Source: Pseudoroseicyclus aestuarii (lineage in GTDB: Bacteria; Pseudomonadota; Alphaproteobacteria; Rhodobacterales; Rhodobacteraceae). From it: a stretch of DNA of 64,000 bases. The notes under the pieces are model-generated. The model was not told the DNA's origin. It saw only the letters and a list, made by a program, of their open reading frames with translations, and did no database searches. The stretch lies in assembly GCF_003217255.1 (NCBI RefSeq), contig NZ_QJTE01000002.1, positions 124,001 to 188,000 of the forward strand. The letters run 5' to 3'. A program made the translations under genes and the position numbers. Of the stretch, positions 54,322 through 62,792 are shown piece by piece. Position 1 is the stretch's first letter, and every line of letters starts with the position of its first letter.

Positions 54322-55119
54322 TCAGGCGCCCAGCGACAGGCCGATCAGGGCCAGCGTCCCCACCACGATGCGCCACCAGCCGAAAAGCGCATAGCCCCGG
54401 CGACTGACGAAGCCGAGCAGCCAGCGCACCACCAGCGCCGCGCTGACGAAGGCCGAGACGAAGCCGATCACGATCAGCCAGGTTGCCGACCAGTCCAGCA
54501 TGTCGCGCGTCTTGTAGATGTCGTAGGCCACGGCGCCCATCATCGTCGGCATCGACAGAAAGAAGCTGAACTCTGCCGCGGCCCGCTTGCTCACCCCCAT
54601 CAGCAGCGCGCCGACGATGGTCGCGCCCGAGCGGCTGGTGCCGGGGATCATGGCAAGGCACTGGACGAAGCCGATGACGATGGCCGTGAGGATCGGGATA
54701 TCCTCGGTCTCCTGATACCGGGGGGTCAGCGTCATCTTGTCGACGTAGATCAGGACGAAGCCGCCGAGGATCAGCATCACGGCGATCAGCATCGGCGTCT
54801 CGAAGAGCACCGTCTTGATGATCGGATGAGCGATGACGCCGATCACGGCCGCCGGCAGGAAAGCCAGCAGCACCGCCGCGACAAGCCGCCGGGCCCGGGG
54901 ATCGTGCGGCGCATCGCGCAGGATGGTGAAAAGACGCCCGGACCAGACCAGAAGCAGCGCCAGGATCGCGCCCAGCTGGATCACCACCTCGAAGGTGCGG
55001 CCCGCGCTTTCGAAGCCCAGGAAATGGCCCAGCAGCAGCAGGTGCCCGGTCGAGGAGACCGGCAGGAATTCCGTGATCCCCTCGACGGCGCCGAGGATCA
55101 GCGCGATCAGCGCCTGCAA
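54322..55119 (-). CDS. uppP: Undecaprenyl-diphosphatase
   Basis: 265 aa, about eight membrane helices. The BacA/UppP motifs are [20 protein letters not shown] and [19 protein letters not shown]. It recycles the lipid carrier of cell-wall synthesis and can raise bacitracin tolerance. It lies 3 bp after the NDUFA9-like gene. Confidence 0.95.
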   Translation of the reverse strand: MQALIALILGAVEGITEFLPVSSTGHLLLLGHFLGFESAGRTFEVVIQLGAILALLLVWSGRLFTILRDAPHDPRARRLVAAVLLAFLPAAVIGVIAHPIIKTVLFETPMLIAVMLILGGFVLIYVDKMTLTPRYQETEDIPILTAIVIGFVQCLAMIPGTSRSGATIVGALLMGVSKRAAAEFSFFLSMPTMMGAVAYDIYKTRDMLDWSATWLIVIGFVSAFVSAALVVRWLLGFVSRRGYALFGWWRIVVGTLALIGLSLGA

Positions 55120-55122
55120 GGG

Positions 55123-56106
55123 TCAGTCCCGCCGCAGGTTGCGGGCGGATTCCTTGATCTCGGCGTATTGGCCCGAGGTGCGGAAGCGCCAGAGATACTC
55201 GGGCAGGATCGAGCCCATGGAGATCGGCTTGAGGCCCAGCGCGTCGAAGCCGCGCGCCCCCTCTGCCACCACGTTGTCGCGGCGCAGCTGCGCGACCTGG
55301 TCGCCGGTCAGCGGCGCCTTGATCAGCCCGAAGCTAAGGCGCTCGACCAGCCCCATCCCGCCGGCCATGAGACCGGCCAGGCCGAAGGGCATGTTCACGA
55401 TCAGCTTGCGGCGCCGGATGACGCCCAGCATCTCCTGCATCAGCTCGCGGAAAGTCATCACGTCCGGGCCGCCCAGCTCGTAGACCCCGGGCTCTGCGGC
55501 GCCGGTGGCCACCAGCTCGACCGCGCGGGCGACGTCGTCGACATAGACCGGCTGGAACCGCGTGTCCGCGCCCACCACCGGCAGGATCGGCCCGCTCATG
55601 GCGGCGAAGCGGTTGAAGAACTCGTCCTCGCGCCCGAAGATGATCGAGGGGCGCAGGATGACCGCCTGCGGCATGTGCCGCAGCACCGCGGCCTCGCCGG
55701 CGGCCTTGCTGCGGGCATAGTCGCTGTCGCTGTCCGCGTCCGCGCCGATGGCCGAGACATGGACCATGCGCGCCACGCCAAGCTCGGCGGCGATGCGGGC
55801 GATCCGCTCGGGCCCCTCGTGCTGGATGGCGTCAAAGGTATTGGCGCCGCTCTCGGACAGAACGCCGACGCAGTTGATGACGACATCGGCGCCCTGCATC
55901 ACCGTGCGCACGCTCTCGTCGTCGCGGATGTTGCACAGCACCGGGGCGACCTGTCCGACCACGCCGTAGATGCGCGTGCCCGAGGCGTCCTCGTCGTAGG
56001 GATGGCGGCAGGCGATGCGGATGCGCCAGCCCTGCGCCGCCATGCGCTGCGCGATGTACCGGCCGAGGAACCCCGATCCGCCGTAGATGGTCACCAGTCC
56101 GCTCAT
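55123..56106 (-). CDS. NDUFA9-like atypical SDR (complex I-associated)
   Basis: 327 aa. The nucleotide-binding motif TIYGGSGFLGRYIAQRMAAQ opens the protein; QPVYVDDVARAVEL and YELGGPDVMTFRELMQEML are typical for the complex I NDUFA9-subunit family of SDR proteins. The usual Tyr-x3-Lys pair is replaced by YARSKAAGEAAV, which keeps Y and K. In alphaproteobacteria such proteins are linked to NADH dehydrogenase or ubiquinone-related functions. Directly followed by uppP. Confidence 0.85.
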   Translation of the reverse strand: MSGLVTIYGGSGFLGRYIAQRMAAQGWRIRIACRHPYDEDASGTRIYGVVGQVAPVLCNIRDDESVRTVMQGADVVINCVGVLSESGANTFDAIQHEGPERIARIAAELGVARMVHVSAIGADADSDSDYARSKAAGEAAVLRHMPQAVILRPSIIFGREDEFFNRFAAMSGPILPVVGADTRFQPVYVDDVARAVELVATGAAEPGVYELGGPDVMTFRELMQEMLGVIRRRKLIVNMPFGLAGLMAGGMGLVERLSFGLIKAPLTGDQVAQLRRDNVVAEGARGFDALGLKPISMGSILPEYLWRFRTSGQYAEIKESARNLRRD

Positions 56107-56240
56107 CGGCCCCGTCCTTTCACGCGTCTATCCGCGGTCTAGCGTCATGGCCCGCCTGCGGCAAGCGGGCTCCGGCACGCCAGAGAAACCCGTCGCCCTG
56201 TCGCCGCCCTTACGTCACCCGCCGCCTTGGCGAAATCGCG

Positions 56241-56269
56241 TTGACACCGCAACGAGGCCCCTCTAAACG
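56241..56269 (+). promoter_or_regulatory. Promoter of tRNA-Leu
   Basis: TTGACA (56241-56246), 17 bp, TAAACG (56264-56269). The predicted start is about 10 bp before the tRNA 5' end. Confidence 0.6.
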
Positions 56270-56285
56270 CCGCTCCACGCAACCT

Positions 56286-56372
<87 letters not shown>

Positions 56373-56523
56373 TATCCCCTCCCTTAGCATTCCGCACGGT
56401 ATCGCGCAGCCCTTCGGGCCGATCTCGTACAGTAAGCCGTGATCGCCGTCTTGTGCGTCTATGGCCTTCGCCTTCCGCGCGATCGCGTGCTAGGTGGCGC
56501 GGGACATCAAGGGGATCTCCAGC

Positions 56524-58173
56524 ATGGCTTCTGCGACCTTCGACATTTCGGCGCTCAACCTCGTGGAAGGCCGCGACGGCTTCTTCACGGTAGAGGCCGA
56601 AGGCACCTACGAGACGCTGTCCGTCTCGCTCCTCGTCGCGAACGGCCTGGGCGCGGCGGATTTCTCGCTGCGGCAGGTTTCCTCCGCGACGGTGGAGACG
56701 AACGGCTACAAGCGCGAGAGCGCGAACTACAGCTATTCCGCGCTGGCCGACGGGCTGGCCGAAGGCACGGAGCGGGCGCAGCTGCAGGTCACGCTCGACG
56801 GCCAGGTCTACGACACCATCGCCCTGAGCATCACCGACAACCGGCCCGCCACCGGCGCTGTCGGCATCGCCGGCACCGCGGCGCAGGGGCAGCTTCTGCA
56901 GGCCCAGAACCAGTCCCTCGGCGATCCCGAGGGGCTGCAGTCCATCGCCTGGTCCTGGACCCGCGACGGGGCCGTCATCGCCGGGGCGCAGGGCCAGTCC
57001 TACCGCCTGACGCAGGCCGATGTGGGCAAGGCCATCGCCGCCCGCGCCACCATCACCGATAACCTCGGCGAGACGAGCACCGTTACCAGCGATCCGACCC
57101 GCGACGTGACCAATGTCAACGACAGCCCCCGGGGCGCCGTCACGATCCAGGGCAACGCGGCCATCGACGAGACGCTGAAGGCGGATCTGTCGGGCCTGTC
57201 GGATGCCGACGGGCTGGGAACGCCGCGCTACCAGTGGCTGGCCGACGGCGAGGCGATCGCCGGCGCGACCGCCGCGACGCTGCTGCTGGACGAGACGCTC
57301 GTCTCCTCGCGCATCTCGCTGCAGGTGGCCTATACCGACGGCTACGGCACGCAGGAAAACGTCACCAGCGCAGCGACGGCCGCCGTTGCCGCGGGGCTGA
57401 CGCTGACCGGCACCCCGCAGGCCGACCGGCTGCAGGGCGGCAACGGCGGCGACGTCATCTCGGGCCTCGCGGGGAACGACCAGCTCTTCGGCGGCAACGG
57501 CGATGACCGGCTTTACGGCGGCGGCGGCGACGACCGGCTGCTGGGCGAGGCGGGCGACGACCGGCTCGAGGGCGGCGACGGGCGCGACATGCTGAACGGC
57601 GGCGACGGCGACGACATGATCTTCGGCGGCAGCTCCGCCGCGGACCTGCGGGACGTCATCTACGGCGGCGCCGGGAACGACGTGATCGACGCCGGCTACG
57701 GAAACGACCTGATCATGGGCGGCGCCGGCGCCGACAGCATGGCGGGCGGCTACGGGGCCGATACGGTCATCGGCAACGAAGGCGCCGACATCCTGACCGG
57801 CGCGGCCTTCGGCGACCTGCTCTACGGCGGCGACGGCTTCGACTTCCTCAACGGGGGCTTCGGCTCGGACCGTCTGAACGGCGGCGCCGGCCCGGACCGC
57901 TTCTACCATGCCGGCGTCGCCGGGCATGGCAACGACTGGATCCAGGACTACGCGGCGACCGACGGGGACCGTCTGGTCTGGGGCGGCGATCCGGCGGCAA
58001 CGGCAGAGCAGTTCCAGATCAACCTCGCGCAGACGGCGAATGCCGGCGGCGCGGCGCAGGAGGCCTTCGTGATCTACAAGCCGACCGGCCAGATCATCTG
58101 GGCCCTCGTCGACGGCGGCGCGCAGCAGGATATCCGCCTGCAGATCGGCGCGGACGTCTTCGACCTCGCCTGA
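56524..58173 (+). CDS. RTX-repeat secreted protein
   Basis: 549 aa from the ATG at 56524 (AAGGGGA site upstream); a GTG at 56494 is an alternative. Residues 1-110 have no recognised fold. Two Ig-like tandem units follow (about 112-200 and 203-290), each with a W-D-G-x-x-I-A-G-A core. Residues 295-460 hold many calcium-binding GGxGxDxxx nonapeptides such as GGNGDDRLYGGGGDDRLLG. A C-terminal beta segment matches serralysin-type export signals. It should leave by a type I secretion system, and none is adjacent. No enzyme motif (e.g. HExxH) was seen. Confidence 0.85.
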   Translation: MASATFDISALNLVEGRDGFFTVEAEGTYETLSVSLLVANGLGAADFSLRQVSSATVETNGYKRESANYSYSALADGLAEGTERAQLQVTLDGQVYDTIALSITDNRPATGAVGIAGTAAQGQLLQAQNQSLGDPEGLQSIAWSWTRDGAVIAGAQGQSYRLTQADVGKAIAARATITDNLGETSTVTSDPTRDVTNVNDSPRGAVTIQGNAAIDETLKADLSGLSDADGLGTPRYQWLADGEAIAGATAATLLLDETLVSSRISLQVAYTDGYGTQENVTSAATAAVAAGLTLTGTPQADRLQGGNGGDVISGLAGNDQLFGGNGDDRLYGGGGDDRLLGEAGDDRLEGGDGRDMLNGGDGDDMIFGGSSAADLRDVIYGGAGNDVIDAGYGNDLIMGGAGADSMAGGYGADTVIGNEGADILTGAAFGDLLYGGDGFDFLNGGFGSDRLNGGAGPDRFYHAGVAGHGNDWIQDYAATDGDRLVWGGDPAATAEQFQINLAQTANAGGAAQEAFVIYKPTGQIIWALVDGGAQQDIRLQIGADVFDLA

Positions 58174-58180
58174 TCCTGCG

Positions 58181-58205
58181 GCCCCCGCCCGTCCCGGGCG
58201 GGGGC
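58181..58205. terminator. Hairpin terminator between RTX gene and znuB
   Basis: GCCCCCGCCCG (58181-58191), TCC loop, CGGGCGGGGGC (58195-58205): a perfect 11-bp stem between converging genes. No T run; it may act on both strands. Confidence 0.6.
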
Positions 58206-58207
58206 AC

Positions 58208-59005
58208 TCAGCCTCGGTTCCCCGCGAACCGCCCGGCCAGCCGCGACAGGGCGTAAAGCAGCGCGGCGACGCAGACGATCGCCGGGCCTGTCGGCGCATC
58301 GGTCCAGAGAGACCCGTAAAGCCCGCCCAGCGCCGCCAGAACGGCAAGCCCCGTCGCCAGCGCCGCCATGCCCTCGGGCGTGCGGGCGAAGGGGCGTGCG
58401 GCGGCGGCGGGAATGACCAGCAGCGCGCCGATCAGCAGCGCGCCCACCACCTGGATCGCCACCGCCACCACCAGCGCAAGCGCCATGGTCAGCACCAGCC
58501 GCTCGCGCGCGGGGTGCAGGCCGGCGGCATGGGCCAGCTCCGGCCCCAACGTCGTGGTCAGCAGCGCCGACCAGCGCCAGACGACCAGCGCCACCACCAG
58601 CGCGGCACCGCCCCAGATCATCCCCAGATCATAGCGCGAGACGGCGAGGATATCGCCGAAGAGGTAGCTTTGCAGGTCGACCCGGACCTGCGGCAGGAAG
58701 GACACCGCCACCAGCCCCACCGCCAGCGCCGAATGAGCGACCACGCCCAGAAGCGTATCGGTCGCCTGGCTGCGCCCCGACAGGGCTGCCACCGTCAGCG
58801 CGGCGATCAGGCAGACCGCCAGAACGCCCAGCGCCAGCGGCAGGCTCAGCGCCAGCGACAGCGCCACGCCCAGGATCGCGGCATGGCTGGTCGCATCGCT
58901 GAAATAGGCCAGCCGCCGCCAGACGACGAAGCAGCCCAGCGGCGCCGCGGCCAGCGCGACACCCACGGCCGCCAGGGCGGCACGGGTCAGGAAATCGTCC
59001 AGCAT
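58208..59005 (-). CDS. znuB: Zinc ABC transporter permease ZnuB
   Basis: 265 aa with about seven or eight membrane helices. ABC-3 family motifs: CFVVWRRLAYFSDATSHAAI near residue 25-45, GVVAHSALAVGLVAVSF, and VGALLIGALLVIPAAAARPF. It imports Zn2+ with ZnuC and ZnuA. Its ATG is 2 bp from the znuC stop. Confidence 0.93.
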   Translation of the reverse strand: MLDDFLTRAALAAVGVALAAAPLGCFVVWRRLAYFSDATSHAAILGVALSLALSLPLALGVLAVCLIAALTVAALSGRSQATDTLLGVVAHSALAVGLVAVSFLPQVRVDLQSYLFGDILAVSRYDLGMIWGGAALVVALVVWRWSALLTTTLGPELAHAAGLHPARERLVLTMALALVVAVAIQVVGALLIGALLVIPAAAARPFARTPEGMAALATGLAVLAALGGLYGSLWTDAPTGPAIVCVAALLYALSRLAGRFAGNRG

Positions 59006-59007
59006 GG

Positions 59008-59775
59008 TCAGCCCGCCGCCCGCGCGTCGTCGTGGTGATGATGGTGGTGGTGGCCCGGATCGTGCCGGTGGCCGCGATGCTCGTGCCGGTACAGCGCCAG
59101 CGCGCCCTGCGTCCCCTCGCCGAAGAGGCGGCGGTAATCGGGCGCCTCGGCCACGACCTCGGGCGTGCCCTCGCAGCAGATATGTCCGTTCAGGCAGATC
59201 ACCCGGTCAGAGGCGCTCATCACCACGTGCAGGTCATGGCTGACCATGAGCACGGCGCAGCCGGTCTCGGCGCGCAGATCCTCGATCCGGCGGTAGAAGG
59301 CGGCCGCCCCCGGCTGGTCGAGGCCGGCGGTCGCCTCGTCCAGCAGCAGAAGATCGGGCTCGGCCAGCAGCGCCCGCGCCAGCAGGACGCGCTGAAGCTG
59401 CCCGCCGGACAGGCCGGCGACCTGCCGGGTGGAGATGTCGGGCACCCCGGCCCGCTCGAGCGCCTCCTGCGCCGCCGCGGCGCTGGTCCGGCGCGGCAAC
59501 CCGAGGAAGCGGCGCACCGTCAGCGGCAGCGTCGGATCGATCGCCAGCCGCTGCGGCACATAGCCCAGCCGCAGCCCCGGCGCGCGGGTGATGCGCCCGG
59601 CAAAGGGCCGTTCTGAGCCGACGATGGCCCGCAGCAGGGTCGACTTGCCCGAGCCGTTGGGGCCGACGACGGTCACGATCTCGCCGCGCCCGATGCTGAA
59701 ATCGACATCGCTCAGCGCCGTGGCGCCGCCGTAGCGCACGCTCAGGCCCTTGGCCTCGATCAGCGGCCGGCTCAC
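59008..59775 (-). CDS. znuC: Zinc ABC transporter ATPase ZnuC with polyhistidine tail
   Basis: 255 aa with a GTG start at 59775, overlapping the zur stop (GTGA). Walker A VVGPNGSGKST, signature GLSGGQLQRVLLARALL, Walker B LLLLDEATAGLD and H-loop MVSHDLHVV are intact. The C-terminal 26 residues carry an unusual His/Asp run (HEHRGHRHDPGHHHHHHH) that could bind zinc at the cytosolic side. Energises ZnuB. Confidence 0.94.
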   Translation of the reverse strand: MSRPLIEAKGLSVRYGGATALSDVDFSIGRGEIVTVVGPNGSGKSTLLRAIVGSERPFAGRITRAPGLRLGYVPQRLAIDPTLPLTVRRFLGLPRRTSAAAAQEALERAGVPDISTRQVAGLSGGQLQRVLLARALLAEPDLLLLDEATAGLDQPGAAAFYRRIEDLRAETGCAVLMVSHDLHVVMSASDRVICLNGHICCEGTPEVVAEAPDYRRLFGEGTQGALALYRHEHRGHRHDPGHHHHHHHDDARAAG

Positions 59776-60260
59776 GCCGGGGCGCCTTGCGGGGCATCCT
59801 GGCAGAGGGGGCACAGACCCTCGGCCTCGCGCACCGTGCGCTCGATTCGAAAGCCGCTTTCCACGGCGGCGCGCCCCAGCTCGCCCTGCGCGGGATCGGT
59901 CTCGGATTCGACCACCAGCGCGCAGTTGCGGCAGATCAGGAAGGCCGGCGTATGGCCGCTGCCGAAATGGGCGCAGGCAATGAAGCCGTTCAGCCGCTCG
60001 ATCCGGTGCACGAAGCCGTGCTTGACCAGAAAATCGAGCGCCCGGTAGGCGACGGGCGGCTGCGATCCCAGCCCCTCGGCGCGCAGGATGTCGAGGATCT
60101 CGTAGGCGCCCATCGCCTTGTGCTCGCTCAGCAGGATCTCGAGGACGCGGCGCCGGACGGGGGTGAACTGCAGCTTCTCCGCGGCGCAATGACGCTCCGC
60201 GGCCTCCACGCCCCCGGCGACGCAGCTGGCGTGATCGTGGCTGTGGAAACCGATGGACAT
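59772..60260 (-). CDS. zur: Zinc-responsive Fur-family repressor Zur
   Basis: 162 aa. The Fur winged helix has LQFTPVRRRVLEILLSEHKA and YRALDFLVKHGFVHRI; metal sites are CAHFGSGHTPAFLICRNC and C-terminal CPLC. Location in the zinc locus assigns it to Zur rather than Fur. It represses zinc import when zinc is plentiful. Transcribed with znuC and znuB, divergent from znuA. Confidence 0.93.
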   Translation of the reverse strand: MSIGFHSHDHASCVAGGVEAAERHCAAEKLQFTPVRRRVLEILLSEHKAMGAYEILDILRAEGLGSQPPVAYRALDFLVKHGFVHRIERLNGFIACAHFGSGHTPAFLICRNCALVVESETDPAQGELGRAAVESGFRIERTVREAEGLCPLCQDAPQGAPA

Positions 60261-60329
60261 GGGCCCTCCCGGGGGGACGTAGAAAAGCGTTGTGATACAG
60301 TGGCGGCAGGGCTATGCGCCTCCGTCGTC

Positions 60330-60344
60330 TGTTATGTAATCACA
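60330..60344. promoter_or_regulatory. Zur-like box upstream of znuA
   Basis: TGTTATGTAATCACA is an imperfect palindrome 10 bp before the znuA ATG. The reverse complement of a site before the ZrgA-like gene (61342-61354) reads TGTTACGTTATAC, giving a shared pattern TGTTA-Y-GT-W-AT-M-AC. A weaker match, GTTGTGATACAGT, lies at 60289-60301 on the zur side. Confidence 0.6.
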
Positions 60345-60354
60345 GGAACGTCCC

Positions 60355-61287
60355 ATGTCCAACATCCCGGCGCGCCTCATTGCCTTTGTCGCCGCCTGCC
60401 TTGCCTGCGGCGCCGCCGCGGCCGAGGTGCCGCGCGTGGTGACGGACGTGGCCCCGGTGCAGTCCCTCGTGGCGCGGGCGATGGAGGGGCTGGGCGAGCC
60501 TGCGATGCTGGTCCAGCCCGGCACATCGCCGCACAGCTACACGCTGCGCCCCTCGGATGCGCAGGCGCTGCAGCAGGCCGACCTCGTGGTCTGGATCGGG
60601 CCTACCCTGACCCCCTGGCTGGCGCGGCCCATCGCCTCGCTGGCCGAGCAGGCCGAGATCCTGCCGCTGCTGGAGCAGGAGGGCACCATCCGCCTGCCGC
60701 TGCGGGCGCAGGAGGATTTCCTCGCGCAGGATCAGGGCGAAGAGCCGGCCGGGCATGACCACGGCACCTTCGATCCGCATGCCTGGCTCGACCCCGAGAA
60801 CGGCAAGCGCTGGCTGACCGTCATCGCCGAGGCACTGCAGAGGCTGGACCCCGAGAACGCCGAAACCTACGCCGCCAATGCCGAGGCGGGGCGGGCCGAG
60901 ATTGACGCCGCCACCGCCGAGACCGCGCAGGCGCTGCAGCCCGTGCGGGGCCTGCGCTACATCGTGTTCCACGATGCCTTCCACTACTTCGAGGACCGCT
61001 TCGACATGCCCGCCGCGGGCGCCGTGGCGCTGTCGGACGCCACCGATCCCGGCCCCGCCCGGCTGCAGGCCCTCAAGCAGGAGGTCGCGGACCTCGACGT
61101 GACCTGCGCCCTCGCCGAGCCGCAATTCGACCCCGGCCTGCTGGAAAGCGTGATCGAGGGGAGCGGTGCGCGGATCCGCCTTATCGACCCGCTGGCCAGC
61201 CGGATCGAACCCGGCCCGGACCTCTATCCCCAAATGCTGCGAAGCCTCGGGGCAGAGCTTGCCGCCTGCGCCGAGGAGGGCGCCTGA
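60355..61287 (+). CDS. znuA: Zinc-binding periplasmic protein ZnuA
   Basis: 310 aa. Signal peptide (LIAFVAACLACGAAAA) then the cluster A-I fold: VVTDVAPVQSLVARAMEGL, GTSPHSYTLRPSDAQALQQA (His ligand), FDPHAWLDPENGKRW (His), VFHDAFHYFEDRF (His). The His-rich loop common in ZnuA is nearly lost: only GHDHGTFDPH remains. AGGAAC precedes the ATG. Confidence 0.94.
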   Translation: MSNIPARLIAFVAACLACGAAAAEVPRVVTDVAPVQSLVARAMEGLGEPAMLVQPGTSPHSYTLRPSDAQALQQADLVVWIGPTLTPWLARPIASLAEQAEILPLLEQEGTIRLPLRAQEDFLAQDQGEEPAGHDHGTFDPHAWLDPENGKRWLTVIAEALQRLDPENAETYAANAEAGRAEIDAATAETAQALQPVRGLRYIVFHDAFHYFEDRFDMPAAGAVALSDATDPGPARLQALKQEVADLDVTCALAEPQFDPGLLESVIEGSGARIRLIDPLASRIEPGPDLYPQMLRSLGAELAACAEEGA

Positions 61288-61341
61288 CCTCCGGGCCGCG
61301 CGAGGCGATCGCTTGCGCATCCTCCGCTCCGGCGAATAAGG

Positions 61342-61354
61342 TATAACGTAACAA
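61342..61354. promoter_or_regulatory. Zur-like box upstream of the ZrgA-like gene
   Basis: GTATAACGTAACA, whose reverse complement TGTTACGTTATAC closely follows the box before znuA. It stands about 20 bp before the start of the His-rich gene, in the place for repression. Confidence 0.55.
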
Positions 61355-61372
61355 GCTTTAGCGAGGATTCCC

Positions 61373-62071
<699 letters not shown>

Positions 62072-62075
62072 TCCG

Positions 62076-62792
62076 ATGGCCGAGGCGCTCGCCCTGACGG
62101 ATGTCGCGTTCCGCTGGCCCGGGCGGGCAGGCTTCGGCCTGTCCGTGCCGGGCTGGCGCGTGGCGGCGGGCGCAAGGCTGCTGCTGCTGGGCGAGAGCGG
62201 GTCGGGCAAATCCACCCTGCTCAGCCTGATCTGCGGCATCAACCGGCCCGACAGGGGCCGGGTCGAGGTCGATGGCACCGACCTCGGCGCGCTGGGGTCC
62301 ACCCGGCGCGACAGGGTCAGGGCCGAGCGCATCGGCGTCGTCTTCCAGCAGTTCAACCTGCTGCCCTATGCCTCGCCCACCGACAACATCTGCCTGCCGC
62401 TGCGCTTCGCGCCCGAGCGGCGGCAGCGGGCCGAGGCGGCGGGCCGTGGCGGCGCGCGGGCCGAGGCGCGGCGCCTGATGACCGCGCTGAAGCTGCCGGA
62501 AGAGGCGATCGACGCGCCCCGCGCCGGCCTGCTGAGCGTCGGCCAGCAGCAGCGCATCGCCGTGGCCCGCGCGCTGATCGGCGCGCCGCCGCTGCTGATC
62601 GCGGACGAGCCGACCTCCGCGCTGGACGCGGGCAGCCAGGATGCCTTCCTCGACTTGCTCTTCACGCAATGCGAGGCCGCGGGCACGACGCTGATCATGG
62701 TCAGCCACGACGACCGCCTTGCCCCCCGCTTCGACGATGCGATCCGGCTCGAGGATATCGCGACGATTCAAAGGACCGGCTTCGCCGCATGA
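62076..62792 (+). CDS. ABC transporter ATPase (LolD/MacB type), zinc locus
   Basis: 238 aa from the ATG at 62076, 4 bp after the zrgA stop. Walker A LLGESGSGKSTLL, Q-loop FQQFNLLPY, signature in the unusual form LSVGQQQRIAVARALI (SVGQQ in place of SGGQQ), Walker B LLIADEPTSALD, H-loop MVSHDDRL. It pairs with the FtsX-type permease that overlaps it by ATGA. Because of zrgA, the pair may move zinc (Zrg-type system) rather than lipoproteins. Confidence 0.9.
   Translation: MAEALALTDVAFRWPGRAGFGLSVPGWRVAAGARLLLLGESGSGKSTLLSLICGINRPDRGRVEVDGTDLGALGSTRRDRVRAERIGVVFQQFNLLPYASPTDNICLPLRFAPERRQRAEAAGRGGARAEARRLMTALKLPEEAIDAPRAGLLSVGQQQRIAVARALIGAPPLLIADEPTSALDAGSQDAFLDLLFTQCEAAGTTLIMVSHDDRLAPRFDDAIRLEDIATIQRTGFAA

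Noticed and set aside
54262-56142. 626-codon frame antisense to uppP and the NDUFA9-like gene
   Set aside because: Both opposite genes carry full family motifs; the frame has none and no ribosome site.
57420-57900. Dense GGCGGC repeats that resemble a satellite
   Set aside because: They encode the RTX calcium-binding nonapeptides.
56373-58208. Possible genomic island at tRNA-Leu
   Set aside because: No integrase, no downstream copy of the tRNA end and no compositional change was seen.
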